64,000 bases of DNA from the NCBI RefSeq assembly GCF_932526225.1, contig NC_064038.1, forward strand, positions 2,420,001 through 2,484,000, read 5' to 3'. The notes below the pieces were generated by a model that searched no databases, was not told where the DNA came from, and saw nothing but the letters and a program-made list of their open reading frames with translations. Position numbers and translations under genes: made by a program. How positions within the stretch are numbered: the stretch's first letter is position 1; every line of letters begins with the position of its first letter. Positions 22,842-36,053 of this stretch are shown one piece after another. The stretch is from Nematostella vectensis. Lineage: Eukaryota > Cnidaria > Anthozoa > Actiniaria > Edwardsiidae.

Positions 22842-24283
22842 ACCACGGGCAATTTAAAGCTGAATTCCTCTTTCCCCCACTCCCCCACCCCAGAAAAAAA
22901 ATAATAAAAGAAAACTAAAACTAAAACAAAACCAACAGAGACCCCCTCCAGCTATTTTCTCTTATTTTTTACAGCTATTTAAAGGGGCAGTGCCATGGTA
23001 AGTGCTTTCAATAGCTCTCTGAACCTGACACAATGAAATTTAGTAAACTCTAATACTGACTTATGAGCTTTTGGTACATGTGGGGGACTTAAATTCAAAG
23101 AAAATGACCACAAACTGTCAATAAACATAGTTTCTATAAAATATTGCTTTCAATAAAATATTGCATATTATTTTAACAAGGTATTGACAGCTTTTAAAAA
23201 GTTCAACTATTTGTAGGCGATTAAAAGCCTACAATAAACACTGACATGCGCAGTACCATGACGCTGTCCCTTTAAGTCTTTCATTGCCATAACGCCCTGA
23301 GACGCCTTTTAAATATAGGCCCAACTCCAAAACGTCAAAAATGCAAACTAAACATTACCAGACCCGGATACTCATAGATTCATCCAAGGCATAGACGACC
23401 TGCAAAAGCGCATCTAAGCAATGTAATAGAATTGACTCTTTTGTCAAAATATCAACCTTAACTGCTGACCAATTCGTAATAAAATGCTTAAACTTAGAAA
23501 CATTTCTTACCAAAAAAAAAAACAAAATTCCGAACTACAAATAGAGACAAGCAAACACAGATCAAGTCACCAATAGATACCTTTATTGCGCTCCGTCAGG
23601 TCCCATTTTACAGCAATCAGTCACAATAATCAATGCTAGAACCTCCATTAGAAGCGAGTCACCATTGTTAGCCTATTTTGCATGCCTGCACTGCATCATG
23701 GGAGTCTTGGAAACACCTTGACAGAAAGGCGGGCAATCTCCTACAACAGAATCATAACAGTTTTTTTATAAGTCTCTTTGCCCCGAAGCCAAACAAAACA
23801 TTTCCAGGTCCAAGAAACCCAGAATAAGACTGAAAACAATTTTTGAATAAGGTTGGGTAGCAAAGATGGCTCACAATGGAGAGTATGAGGCCATTCACCA
23901 GAAAATTCCTTTCTCACTTGGTGAAGCCCAGACAAGGAATTATCCCATTGAATCAACCTCAGCGTGCAAACATCCATGAGCACAGCATTTGATATGCCCA
24001 AAAAGACTTCATGATGTCCTAAGGCACTCTCCAGATGTGAAAAAGCTGTAATTTTTAAGCAAATTACAAGCAAAACTGTTATAAGCAACAGGCTGTAGCA
24101 GTGCCGTCGCTACAAAGAAAAGGCACCGCAGTGCATTGTTGGAAAGTTCAAGGCATACCGTCTTGGGTCAGCGGTAGCTTAGCTTAACTGGTAGTGTTGG
24201 ACTTGAAATAGGGGGGGGGGAGGTTTCTGTTTTCAGTCTGTTTTTCTTACAATGTTGCTCAAAAGTTCCCAGGAGCGAAAGGG
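21662..24283. mobile_element. Putative 2.6-kb TTAA element spanning units 8-9
   Basis: Starts after TTAA (21658-21661) with CCCCTCTCACTCCTGCG and ends CCCAGGAGCGAAAGGG before TTAA (24284-24287). The ends are imperfect inverted repeats of about 25 bp (CCCTYTCRCTCCTG then TTTTC/TTTTG). TTAA next to CCC ends fits the piggyBac type. The interior holds the 289-bp MITE, the 323-bp module and the exon-like block, but no transposase frame, so it would be non-autonomous. An alternative is two unrelated short fragments that happen to face each other across the unit boundary. Confidence 0.4.
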
Positions 24284-26162
24284 TTAAAGTGAAATACAGC
24301 TATACTTAGTCAGGGTAGACAGTATTGCGGATTTTTTCGATATTCTATGCGATTTTACAAACCTCTCCCCCTTACGTCTTTCATTGCATTTTTTATTTTT
24401 TTTTAATGAATATTTAGGCCGGTGAATAGCTTAATAAGCTCTACAAAGAAAAATAGAATCGCCAAATCGCACTTTTTTATTTCTATTTATTTTTGCTTTT
24501 TGCATGATATTAAAAAAACGGTTCCTAAAAAAAACGTTTTTCTTTCTTCGCTTGTTTGATGTCCTGTACACGATAAAAGACAATGCGCCCGTGCGTTACG
24601 ATGCCACGCGCCGACATAGCGAGCCCCCAAGGGACTCAAGACGCCCAAATAGACCTGTATTTTTTTTCACCCTCTATCTCAGCGAGCTGTGCGTGGCGTA
24701 ACCGTATTACAGGCCTGGGATCCTGGTTATTGTCCTCCCCATTAATGCGCGGGTTGGAATACCTTGCAAGAGTGTTGTACAGCATATTCGCCGGAAATAT
24801 CGGTGCTTGGGGCCTTCGGGTTCTTTACAGCCTTCCGTAAAAGCCTTGTGCTGCCATACCGATTGGGTAATCCGTATGTATGGTTTCCGTTTTGTTTTTC
24901 AGGTCGGCTTCGATCCCATGCCAATGGCATTTTTTTCTTTTTTTTTTCTATTAATTTTTTTTTTCGTAGAGCTTAACCCCTCTCACTCCTGCGTAGTTTT
25001 CGGAAAAATAAGAAGAAAAAAAAAAACAAGAAAAAAACAAACAAAAAAAACAGACCATCCAAAAAACCGTCTGACTTTGGGGGGAGGAGTGTTGACTGGC
25101 CCTCCCCCTCGTGAATTTTTCTCCGGATCTCCGGATCAATTCCGTAATGGCATCCATCGGAGTATGGAAATGGACCTGGAGGATACAAGCCTGGTATACA
25201 TCATACATCTAGCAAAATGAGCTTGCTAGATTTACTGATGTCAACATTAGAAGGGGGAGGGACACTCTTTTCATACAGTACAATATTGCAGTTGTTACCT
25301 ATTATTGAATAAGTGGGTAACATGTCTTTGTTTATCAAACAAGGTCTATTTCTGAGACAAGCAAATTCAAGGGAGAGCTGTTGAAATAACAGGGGAATGT
25401 TGAAGGAAAAACAATTATCTGATTAAAAAACTACTGTAGATTCCTTTGCACGAAGATAATAACAAACATAATTTTGATTGTTATTTAGGAGGAACGAGAC
25501 GAGTTCTACAACATACTATGAAAAGTATGTATTACTCATCTAAATTATACAAGTAAAAAATTCTATTTAAAAAAATACTGTAAGTAATTAGGTAAATCCT
25601 AAAACATGTATAACATGTACAACACACTAAAAACTCCATGGCTATTGACTGTTTTCTACTCAAATGTTTTTACAGTATATACAATTTCATTCTGGTACAT
25701 CTTGTGGTCACTGTGCCATCTTCAGGGCTACACCCAAAGCACCTGTGCACCCCATCCACCTAAGGGTGTCGGCTGCACAGGTGTTCCTGATGAAGGAGGG
25801 TAAGGAGGGCAGGAAAAGGTTCTGCGACACCTTGCTTTTATGGACCCCTATGATTCCGAGTTGAGTGTGGTCCCTGTAGATGTTGACAGGTCAACCTCAC
25901 AGCCACATAAAAGAAATGCCTAATATCTTATGCTTTACAGTGAGTGTTTTGCAGTCAAGTTGGTTTCTGTTAGTGGGTAAAAATTATTATAAATAATTGT
26001 AATCATGACTATGGTCACACTGTACATATAGAACTGTAAATGAATAGAAGAAAAGTATATATTTCCAGTCAAACTACAGAATTGCATGATAACCTTGAAA
26101 GTATTGAATAAAAGACTGCAAAACCAACATCTTTTGTACTAGTTGCTTAGTTGGTTGAATTG
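22842..26162 (+). repeat. Array unit 9 (3321 bp, with 323-bp module)
   Basis: MITE core at 22983-23271; 323-bp module at 23845-24167. With unit 10 it differs from other units at the transposon terminus, which here reads CCCAGGAGCGAAAGGGTTAA (ending 24287) and so keeps an intact TTAA. The next terminus, TTAACCCC, starts at 24973. Confidence 0.95.
23845..24167. repeat. 323-bp optional module (unit 9)
   Basis: Same module and junctions as in unit 5; one difference is GAAAAAGCTG for GAAAATGCTG. In this copy the minus-strand frame is 115 codons (23741-24088). Confidence 0.85.
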
Positions 26163-27605
26163 ACCACGGGCAATTTAAAGCTGAATTCCTCTTTCCCCCA
26201 CTCCCCCACCCCAGAAAAAAAATAATAAAAGAAAACTAAAACTAAAACAAAACCAACAGAGACCCCCTCCAGCTATTTTCTCTTATTTTTTACAGCTATT
26301 TAAAGGGGCAGTGCCATGGTAAGTGCTTTCAATAGCTCTCTGAACCTGACACAATGAAATTTAGTAAACTCTAATACTGACTTATGAGCTTTTGGTACAT
26401 GTGGGGGACTTAAATTCAAAGAAAATGACCACAAACTGTCAATAAACATAGTTTCTATAAAATATTGCTTTCAATAAAATATTGCATATTATTTTAACAA
26501 GGTATTGACAGCTTTTAAAAAGGTCAACTATTTGTAGGCGATTAAAAGCCTACAATAAACACTGACATGCGCAGTACCATGACGCTGTCCCTTTAAGTCT
26601 TTCATTGCCATAACGCCCTGAGACGCCTGTAAAATATAGGCCCAACTCCAAAACGTCAAAAATGCAAACTAAACATTACCAGACCCGGATACTCATAGAT
26701 TCATCCAAGGCATAGACGACCTGCAAAAGCGCATCTAAGCAATGTAATAGAATTGACTCTTTTGTCAAAATATCAACCTTAACTGCTGACCAATTCGTAA
26801 TAAAATGCTTAAACTTAGAAACATTTCTTACCAAAAAAAAAAACAAAATTCCGAACTACAAATAGAGACAAGCAAACACAGATCAAGTCACCAATAGATA
26901 CCTTTATTGCGCTCCGTCAGGTCCCATTTTACAGCAATCAGTCACAATAATCAATGCTAGAACCTCCATTAGAAGCGAGTCACCATTGTTAGCCTATTTT
27001 GCATGCCTGCACTGCATCATGGGAGTCTTGGAAACACCTTGACAGAAAGGCGGGCAATCTCCTACAACAGAATCATAACAGTTTTTTTATAAGTCTCTTT
27101 GCCCCGAAGCCAAACAAAACATTTCCAGGTCCAAGAAACCCAGAATAAGACTGAAAACAATTTTTGAATAAGGTTGGGTAGCAAAGATGGCTCACAATGG
27201 AGAGTATGAGGCCATTCACCAGAAAATTCCTTTCTCACTTGGTGAAGCCCAGACAAGGAATTATCCCATTGAATCAACCTCAGCGTGCAAACATCCATGA
27301 GCACAGCATTTGATATGCCCAAAAAGACTTCATGATGTCCTAAGGCACTCTCCAGATGTGAAAAAGCTGTAATTTTTAAGCAAATTACAAGCAAAACTGT
27401 TATAAGCAACAGGCTGTAGCAGTGCCGTCGCTACAAAGAAAAGGCACCGCAGTGCATTGTTGGAAAGTTCAAGGCATACCGTCTTGGGTCAGCGGTAGCT
27501 TAGCTTAACTGGTAGTGTTGGACTTGAAATAGGGGGGGGGGAAGGTTTCTGTTTTCAGTCTGTTTTTCTTACAATGTTGCTCAAAAGTTCCCAGGAGCGA
27601 AAGGG
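24977..27605. mobile_element. Putative 2.6-kb TTAA element spanning units 9-10
   Basis: Second copy with both TTAA sites intact (24973-24976 and 27606-27609), 2629 bp. Together with the copy before it, it leaves a spacer of about 685 bp that contains the inverted-repeat element with the GC core. Confidence 0.4.
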
Positions 27606-29490
27606 TTAAAGTGAAATACAGCTATACTTAGTCAGGGTAGACAGTATTGCGGATTTTTTCGATATTCTATGCGATTTTACAAACCTCTCCCCCTTACGTC
27701 TTTCATTGCATTTTTTATTTTTTTTTAATGAATATTTAGGCCGGTGAATAGCTTAATAAGCTCTACAAAGAAAAATAGAATCGCCAAATCGCACTTTTTT
27801 ATTTCTATTTATTTTTGCTTTTTGCATGATATTAAAAAAACGGTTCCTAAAAAAAACGTTTTTCTTTCTTCGCTTGTTTGATGTCCTGTACACGATAAAA
27901 GACAATGCGCCCGTGCGTTACGATGCCACGCGCCGACATAGCGAGCCCCCAAGGGACTCAAGACGCCCAAATAGACCTGTATTTTTTTTCACCCTCTATC
28001 TCAGCGAGCTGTGCGTGGCGTAACCGTATTACAGGCCTGGGATCCTGGTTATTGTCCTCCCCATTAATGCGCGGGTTGGAATACCTTGCAAGAGTGTTGT
28101 ACAGCATATTCGCCGGAAATATCGGTGCTTGGGGCCTTCGGGTTCTTTACAGCCTTCCGTAAAAGCCTTGTGCTGCCATACCGATTGGGTAATCCGTATG
28201 TATGGTTTCCGTTTTGTTTTTCAGGTCGGCTTCGATCCCATGCCAATGGCATTTTTTTCTTTTTTTTTTCTATTAATTTTTTTTTTTCGTAGAGCTTAAC
28301 CCCTCTCACTCCTGCGTAGTTTTCGCAAAAAAATAAGAAGAAAAAAAAAACAAGAAAAAAAAAAACAAAAAAAAAAACAGACCATCCAAACAACCGTCTG
28401 ACTTTGGGGGGAGGAGTGTTGACTGGCCCTCCCCCTCGTGAATTTTTCTCCGGATCTCCGGATCAATTCCGTAATGGCATCCATCGGAGTATGGAAATGG
28501 ACCTGGAGGATACAAGCCTGGTATACATCATACATCTAGCAAAATGAGCTTGCTAGATTTACTGATGTCAACATTAGAAGGGGGAGGGACACTCTTTTCA
28601 TACAGTACAATATTGCAGTTGTTACCTATTATTGAATAAGTGGGTAACATGTCTTTTTTTATCAAACAAGGTCTATTTCTGAGACAAGCAAATTCAAGGG
28701 AGAGCTGTTGAAATAACAGGGGAATGTTGAAGGAAAAACAATTATCTGATTAAAAAACTACTGTAGATTCCTTTGCACGAAGATAATAACAAACATAATT
28801 TTGATTGTTATTTAGGAGGAACGAGACGAGTTCTACAACATACTATGAAAAGTATGTATTACTCATCTAAATTATACAAGTAAAAAATTCTATTTAAAAA
28901 AAATACTGTAAGTAATTAGGTAAATCCTAAAACATGTATAACATGTACAACACACTAAAAACTCCATGGCTATTGACTGTTTTCTACTCAAATGTTTTTA
29001 CAGTATATACAATTTCATTCTGGTACATCTTGTGGTCACTGTGCCATCTTCAGGGCTACACCCAAAGCACCTGTGCACCCCATCCACCTAAGGGTGTCGG
29101 CTGCACAGGTGTTCCTGATGAAGGAGGGTAAGGAGGGCAGGAAAAGGTTCTGCGACACCTTGCTTTTATGGACCCTTATGATTCCGAGTTGAGTGTGGTC
29201 CCTGTAGATGTTGACAGGTCAACCTCACAGCCACATAAAAGAAATGCCTAATATCTTATGCTTTACAGTGAGTGTTTTGCAGTCAAGTTGGTTTCTGTTA
29301 GTGGGTAAAAATTATTATAAATAATTGTAATCATGACTATGGTCACACTGTACATATAGAACTGTAAATGAATAGAAGAAAAGTATATATTTCCAGTCAA
29401 ACTACAGAATTGCATGATAACCTTGAAAGTATTGAATAAAAGACTGCAAAACCAACATCTTTTGTACTAGTTGCTTAGTTGGTTGAATTG
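26163..29490 (+). repeat. Array unit 10 (3328 bp, with 323-bp module)
   Basis: MITE core at 26304-26592; module at 27166-27488. Nearly the same as unit 9, including the intact TTAA at 27606-27609. Shares with units 11 and 21 the variant TTTCGCAAAAAAATAAG in the right terminus (28321). Confidence 0.95.
27166..27488. repeat. 323-bp optional module (unit 10)
   Basis: Matches the unit 9 module. Units 9 and 10 are adjacent and near-identical, so this is probably a duplication of the whole unit. Confidence 0.85.
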
Positions 29491-31235
29491 ACCACGGGCA
29501 ATTTAAAGCTGAATTCCTCTTTCCCCCACTCCCCCACCCCAGAAAAAAAATAATAAAAGAAAACTAAAACTAAAACAAAACCAACAGAGACCCCCTCCAG
29601 CTATTTTCTCTTATTTTTTACAGCTATTTAAAGGGGCAGTGCCATGGTAAGTGCTTTCAATAGCTCTCTGAACCTGACACAATGAAATTTAGTAAACTCT
29701 AATACTGACTTATGAGCTTTTGGTACATGTGGGGGACTTAAATTCAAAGAAAATGACCACAAACTGTCAATAAACATAGTTTCTATAAAATATTGCTTTC
29801 AATAAAATATTGCATATTATTTTAACAAGGTATTGACAGCTTTTAAAAAGGTCAACTATTTGTAGGCGATTAAAAGCCTACAATAAACACTGACATGCGC
29901 AGTACCATGACGCTGTCCCTTTAAGTCTTTCATTGCCATAACGCCCTGAGACGCCTGTAAAATATAGGCCCAACTCCAAAACGTCAAAAATGCAAACTAA
30001 ACATCACCAGACCCGGATACTCATAGATTCATCCAAGGCATAGACGACCTGCAAAAGCGCATCTAAGCAATGTAATAGAATTGACTCTTTTGTCAAAATA
30101 TCAACCTTTAATTGCTGACCAATTCGTAATAAAATGCTTAAACTTAGAAACATTTCTTACCAAAAAAGACACAAAATTCCGAACTACAAATAGAGACAAG
30201 CAAACACAGATCAAGTCACCAATAGATACCTTTATTGCGCTCCGTCAGGTCCCATTTTACAGCAATCAGTCACAATAATCAATGCTAGAACCTCCATTAG
30301 AAGCGAGTCACCATTGTTAGCCTATTTTGCATGCCTGCACTGCATCATGGGAGTCTTGGAAACACCTTGACAGACAGGCGGGCAATCTCCTCCAACAGAA
30401 TCATAACAGTTTTTTTATAAGTCTCTTTGCCCCGAAGCCAAACAAAACATTTCCAGGTCCAAGAAACCCAGAATAAGCCTGAAAACAATTTTCAGTCAAC
30501 GGTAGCTTAGCTTAACTGGTAGTGTTGGACTTGAAATAGGGGGGGAGGTTTCTGTTTTCAGTCTGTTTTTCTTACAATGTTGCTCAAAAGTAACCAGGAG
30601 TGAAAGGGTTGAAGTGAAATACAGCTATACTTAGTCAGGGTAGACAGTATTGCGGATTTTTTCGATATTCTATGCGATTTTACAAACCTCTCCCCCTTAC
30701 GTCTTTCATTGCATTTTTTATTTTTTTTTAATGAATATTTAGGCCGGTGAATAGCTTAATAAGCTCTACAAAGAAAAATAGAATCGCCAAATCGCACTTT
30801 TTTATTTCTATTTATTTTTGCTTTTTGCATGATATTAAAAAAACGGTTCCTAAAAAAAACGTTTTTCTTTCTTCGCTTGTTTGATGTCCTGTACACGATA
30901 AAAGACAATGCGCCCGTGCGTTACGATGCCACGCGCCGACATAGCGAGCCCCCAAGGGACTCAAGACGCCCAAATAGACCTGTATTTTTTTTCACCCTCT
31001 ATCTCAGCGAGCTGTGCGTGGCGTAACCGTATTACAGGCCTGGGATCCTGGTTATTGTCCTCCCAATTAATGCGCGGGTTGGAATACCGTGCAAGAGTGT
31101 TGTACAGCATATTCGCCGGAAAAATCGGTGCTTGGGGCCTTCGGGTTCTTTACAGCCTTCCGTAAAAGCCTTGTGCTGCCATACCGATTGGGTAATCCGT
31201 ATGTATGGTTTCCGTTTTGTTTTTCAGGTCGGGTT

Positions 31236-32027
31236 ATAATAATAATAATAATCGTTTATTTATACTTTTGTAGCATAAGCTAAATTACAGTATGTCGGCC
31301 GATGCACACTACACTTAACAATGTATAAATAAATACTGGAATAACTACTGGAAACGAATTGTGATAAAGTTATTATACCTTTCAGTTGCACCAACTGATT
31401 TATCCAAACGGCTGCAACCCCCCCTTAGCGAATAACCATGGGCGACCTCAGTCCCAGATTGTATTATATATTTTATAGGCTCAGTGCATCTTGCTTTAGC
31501 CATGAATCGACGGCACAGTTCTGCTCTGCGGACTGTAAGTGAGTCCATTTTTGCTACTTTGAGCCCTGATTCATAGCTAAGGCAAGGGTAGATTATTCGA
31601 ATAGCTTTTCGTTGTACTGTTTCGATAAGCTCTGCAAGGTACTCAGGAAGGGAGGCCCAGACAGGAGCAGCGTACTCAAGGACTGACCGAATTAACGAGC
31701 AATAGATAAGAACCATATCTGACTGCTGGACACCTGCCTTCCTGAGTACCCTGAGGGCATAGAGGCGCTTGCTAGCCTTCTTAACAATGTGGTCAACGTG
31801 AACATTCCATGACAGATCTGCTGATATATGTACACCTAATAGCTTGTAATGTTCAACTTTCTCAAAAACTGCGCTCCCTAGGATTAATCTTTGGGGGACA
31901 GAAGGTTGGTACTTTAAGAAATTAATTTGAAGCTCTTTGCATTTCTTGGGGTTCAGACGCATTCCCCTTGATGACGCATATTCCTTGATATCATTAACAA
32001 TAAATTGTATGTAACTGGGAGAGCATC
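31236..32027 (-). mobile_element. 5'-truncated LINE insertion in unit 11
   Basis: The uninterrupted units read GGTCGGGTTCGATCCC; here 792 bp separate GGGTT from TTCGATCCC, with TT possibly duplicated (31234-31235, 32028-32029). The minus strand ends in AATAAA (31255-31260) and an (ATT)n tail (31236-31252), as expected for a non-LTR retrotransposon copied from its 3' end. The 5' part is missing, as is usual after target-primed reverse transcription. It is the only sequence in the window found once, so it inserted after this array unit had formed and has not spread. Confidence 0.9.
31345..32027 (-). pseudogene. LINE reverse transcriptase C-terminal fragment (truncated)
   Basis: About 227 codons are open to a stop at 31345. 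The reading begins RCSPSYIQFIVNDIKEY and RGMRLNPKKCKE, the segment that normally follows the catalytic YxDD motif in CR1/L2-like and Jockey-like reverse transcriptases, then YKLLGVHISADLSWN, RSVLEYAAPVW and ETVQRKAIRIIYP, typical of the thumb and C-terminal region. Endonuclease and all RT catalytic motifs are absent, so the copy is inactive. Seven codons of array sequence (MPLAWDR, 32029-32049) lie in frame upstream, giving an accidental 234-codon frame. The intact frame suggests a fairly young insertion. Clade assignment is tentative. Confidence 0.85.
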
Positions 32028-33285
32028 TTCGATCCCATGCCAATGGCATTTTTTTCTTTTTTTTTCTATTAATTTTTTTTTTCGTAGAGCTTAACCCCTC
32101 TCACTCCTGCGTAGTTTTCGCAAAAAAATAAGAAGAAAAAAAAAAAAAAACAAGAAAAAAAAAACAAAAAAAACAGACCATCCAAACAACCGTCTGACTT
32201 TGGGGGGAGGAGTGTTGACTGGCCCTCCCCCTCGTGAATTTTTCTCCGGATCTCCGGATCAATTCCGTAATGGCATCCATCGGAGTATGGAAATGGACCT
32301 GGAGGATACAAGCCTGGTATACATCATACATCTAGCAAAATGAGCTTGCTAGATTTACTGATGTCAACATTAGAAGGGGGAGGGACACTCTTTTCATACA
32401 GTACAATATTGCAGTTGTTACCTATTATTGAATAAGTGGGTAACATGTCTTTGTTTATCAAACAAGGTCTATTTCTGAGACAAGCAAATTCAAGGGAGAG
32501 CTGTTGAAATAACAGGGGAATGTTGAAGGAAAAACAATTATCTGATTAAAAAACTACTGTAGATTCCTTTGCACGAAGATAATAACAAACATAATTTTGA
32601 TTGTTATTTAGGAGGAACGAGACGAGTTCTACAACATACTATGAAAAGTATGTATTACTCATCTAAATTATACAAGTAAAAAATTATATTTAAAAAAATA
32701 CTGTAAGTAATTAGGTAAATCCTAAAACATGTATAACATGTACAACACACTAAAAACTCCATGGCTATTGACTGTTTTCTACTCACATGTTTTTACTGTA
32801 TATACAATTTCATTCTGGTACATCTTGTGGTCACTGTGCCATCTTCAGGGCTACACCCAAAGCACCTGTGCACCCCATCCACCTAAGGGTGTCGGCTGCA
32901 CAGGTGTTCCTGATGAAGGAGGGTAAGGAGGGCAGGAAAAGGTTCTGTGACACCTTGCTTTTATGGACCCCTATGATTCCGAGTTGAGTTTGGCCCCTGT
33001 AGATGTTGACAGGTCAACCTCACAGCCACATGAAAGAAATGCCTAATATCTTATGCTTTACAGTGAGTGTTTTGCAGTCAAGTTGGTTTCTGTTAGTGGG
33101 TAAAAATTATTATAAATAATTGTAATCATGACTATGGTCACACTGTACATATAGAACTGTAAATGAATAGAAGAAAAGTATATATTTCCAGTTAAACTAC
33201 AGAATTGCATGATAACCTTGAAAGTATTGAATAAAAGACTGCAAAACCAACATCTTTTGTACTAGTTGCTTAGTTGGTTGAATTG

Positions 33286-36053
33286 ACCATGGGCAATTTA
33301 AAGCTGAATTCCTCTTTCCCCCACTCCCTTACCCCAGAAAAAAAATAATAAAAGAAAACTAAAACTAAAACAAAACCAACAGAGACCCCCTCCAGCTATT
33401 TTCTCTTATTTTTTACAGCTATTTAAAGGGGCAGTGCCATGGTAAGTGCTTTCAATAGCTCTCTGAACCTGACACAATGAAATTTAGTAAACTCTAATAC
33501 TGACTTATGAGCTTTTGGTACATGTGGGGGACTTAAATTCAAAGAAAATGACCACAAACTGTCAATAAACATAGTTTCTATAAAATATTGCTTTCAATAA
33601 AATATTGCATATTATTTTAACAAGGTATTGACAGCTTTTAAAAAGGTCAACTATTTGTAGGCGATTAAAAGCCTACAATAAACACTGACATGCGCAGTAC
33701 CATGACGCTGTCCCTTTAAGTCTTTCATTGCCATAACGCCCTGAGACGCCTGTAAAATATAGGCCCAACTCCAAAACGTCAAAAATGCAAACTAAACATC
33801 ACCAGACCCGGATACTCATAGATTCATCCAAGGCATAGACGACCTGCAAAAGCGCATCTAAGCAATGTAATAGAATTGACTCTTTTGTCAAAATATCAAC
33901 CTTAATTGCTGACCAATTCGTAATAAAATGCTTAAACTTAGAAACATTTCTTACCAAAAAAGACACAAAATTCCGAACTACAAATAGAGACAAGCAAACA
34001 CAGATCAAGTCACCAATAGATACCTTTATTGCGCTCCGTCAGGTCCCATTTTACAGCAATCAGTCACAATAATCAATGCTAGAACCTCCATTAGAAGCGA
34101 GTCACCATTGTTAGCCTATTTTGCATGCCTGCACTGCATCATGGGAGTCTTGGAAACACCTTGACAGACAGGCGGGCAATCTCCTCCAAAAGAATCATAA
34201 CAGTTTTTTTATAAGTCTCTTTGCCCCGAAGCCAAACAAAACATTTCCAGGTCCAAGAAACCCAGAATAAGACTGAAAACAATTTTTGAATAAGGTTGGG
34301 TAGCAAAGATGGCTCACAATGGAGAGTATGAGGCCATTCACCAGAAAATTCCTTTCTCACTTGGTGAAGCCCAGACAAGGAATTATCCCATTGAATCAAC
34401 CTCAGCGTGCAAACATCCATGAGCACAGCATTTGATATGCCCAAAAAGACTTCATGATGTCCTAAGGCACTCTCCAGATGTGAAAAAGCTGTAATTTTTA
34501 AGCAAATTACAAGCAAAACTGTTATAAGCAACAGGCTGTAGCAGTGCCGTCGCTACAAAGAAAAGGCACCGCAGTGCATTGTTGGAAAGTTCAAGGCATA
34601 CCGTCTTGGGTCAGCGGTAGCTTAGCTTAACTGGTAGTGTTGGACTTGAAATAGGGGGGGAGGTTTCTGTTTTCAGTCTGTTTTTCTTACAATGTTGCTC
34701 AAAAGTAACCAGGAGTGAAAGGGTTGAAGTGAAATACAGCTATACTTAGTCAGGGTAGACAGTATTGCGGATTTTTTCGATATTCTATGCGATTTTACAA
34801 ACCTCTCCCCCTTACGTCTTTCATTGCATTTTTTTATTTTTTTTAATGAATATTTAGGCCGGTGAATAGCTTAATAAGCTCTACAAAGAAAAATAGAATC
34901 GCCAAATCGCACTTTTTTTATTTCTATTTATTTTTTGCTTTTTGCATGATATTAAAAAAACGGTTCCTTAAAAAAACGTTTTTGTTTCTTCGCTTGTTTG
35001 ATGTCCTGTACACGATAAAAGACAATGCGCCCGTGCGTTACGATGCCACGCGCCGACATAGCGAGCCCCCAAGGGACTCAAGACGCCCAAATAGACCTGT
35101 ATTTTTTTCCACCCTCTATCTCAGCGAGCTGTGCGTGGCGTAACCGTATTACAGGCCTGGGATCCTGGTTATTGTCCTCCCCATTAATGCGCGGGTCGGA
35201 ATACCTTGCAAGAGTGTTGTACAGCATATTCGCCGGAAATATCGGTGCTTGGGGCCTTCGGGTTCTTTACAGCCTTCCGTAAAAGCTATGTGCTGCCATA
35301 CCGATTGGGTAATCCGTATGTATGGTTTCCGTTTTGTTTTTCAGGTCGGGTTCGATCCCATGCCAATGGCATTTTTTTCTTTTTTTTTTCTATTAATTTT
35401 TTTTTTCGTAGAGCTTAACCCCTCTCACTCCTGCGTAGTTTTCGGAAAAATAAGAAGAAAAAAAAAACAAGAAAAAAAAAACAAAAAAAAACAGACCATC
35501 CAAACAACCGTCTGACTTTGGGGGGAGGAGTGTTGACTGGCCCTCCCCCTCGTGAATTTTTCTCCGGATCTCCGGATCAATTCCGTAATGGCATCCATCG
35601 GAGTATGGAAATGGACCTGGAGGATACAAGCCTGGTATACATCATACATCTAGCAAAATGAGCTTGCTAGATTTACTGATGTCAACATTAGAAGGGGGAG
35701 GGACACTCTTTTCATACAGTACTTGCTTTTATGGACCCCTATGATTCCGAGTTGAGTGTGGCCCCTGTAGATGTTGACAGGTCAACCTCACAGCAACATG
35801 AAAGAAATGCCTAATATCTTATGCTTTACAGTGAGTGTTTTGCAGTCAAGTTGGTTTCTGTTAGTGGGTAAAAATTATTATAAATAATTGTAATCATGAC
35901 TATGGTCACACTTTACATATAGAACTGTAAATGAATAGAAAAAAAGTATATATATCCAGTCAAACTACAGAATTGCATGATAATCTTGAAAGTGTTGAAT
36001 AAAAGACTGCAAAACCAACATCTTTTGTACTAGTTGCTTAGTTGGTTGAATTG
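33286..36053 (+). repeat. Array unit 12 (2768 bp, 323-bp module plus deletion)
   Basis: MITE core at 33427-33715; module at 34288-34610; deletion junction at 35722/35723. The module, the deletion and the following boundary with unit 13 match unit 5 and its boundary with unit 6, but the first few hundred bases carry the ACCATGGG / TTTAAAGC leader that unit 5 lacks. Confidence 0.95.
34288..34610. repeat. 323-bp optional module (unit 12)
   Basis: Same module; here the minus-strand frame runs 130 codons (34139-34531), ending in flanking unit sequence. Confidence 0.85.

Larger units (their letters stand above)
29491..33285 (+). repeat. Array unit 11 (3795 bp, interrupted by a LINE)
   Basis: MITE core at 29632-29920. 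The unit is 3003 bp once the 792-bp LINE insertion (31236-32027) is subtracted. An extra T near 30107 breaks the minus-strand 69-codon frame found in most other units. It lacks the 323-bp module. Confidence 0.95.

Noticed and set aside
31345-32049. A 234-codon gene starting MPLAWDR
   Set aside because: The first seven codons are array sequence and the remainder is a truncated LINE; the start is accidental.
34139-34531. A 130-codon minus-strand frame over the 323-bp module as a real gene
   Set aside because: It crosses the module edge into unit sequence, its end changes with small differences among units, and no family is recognised.
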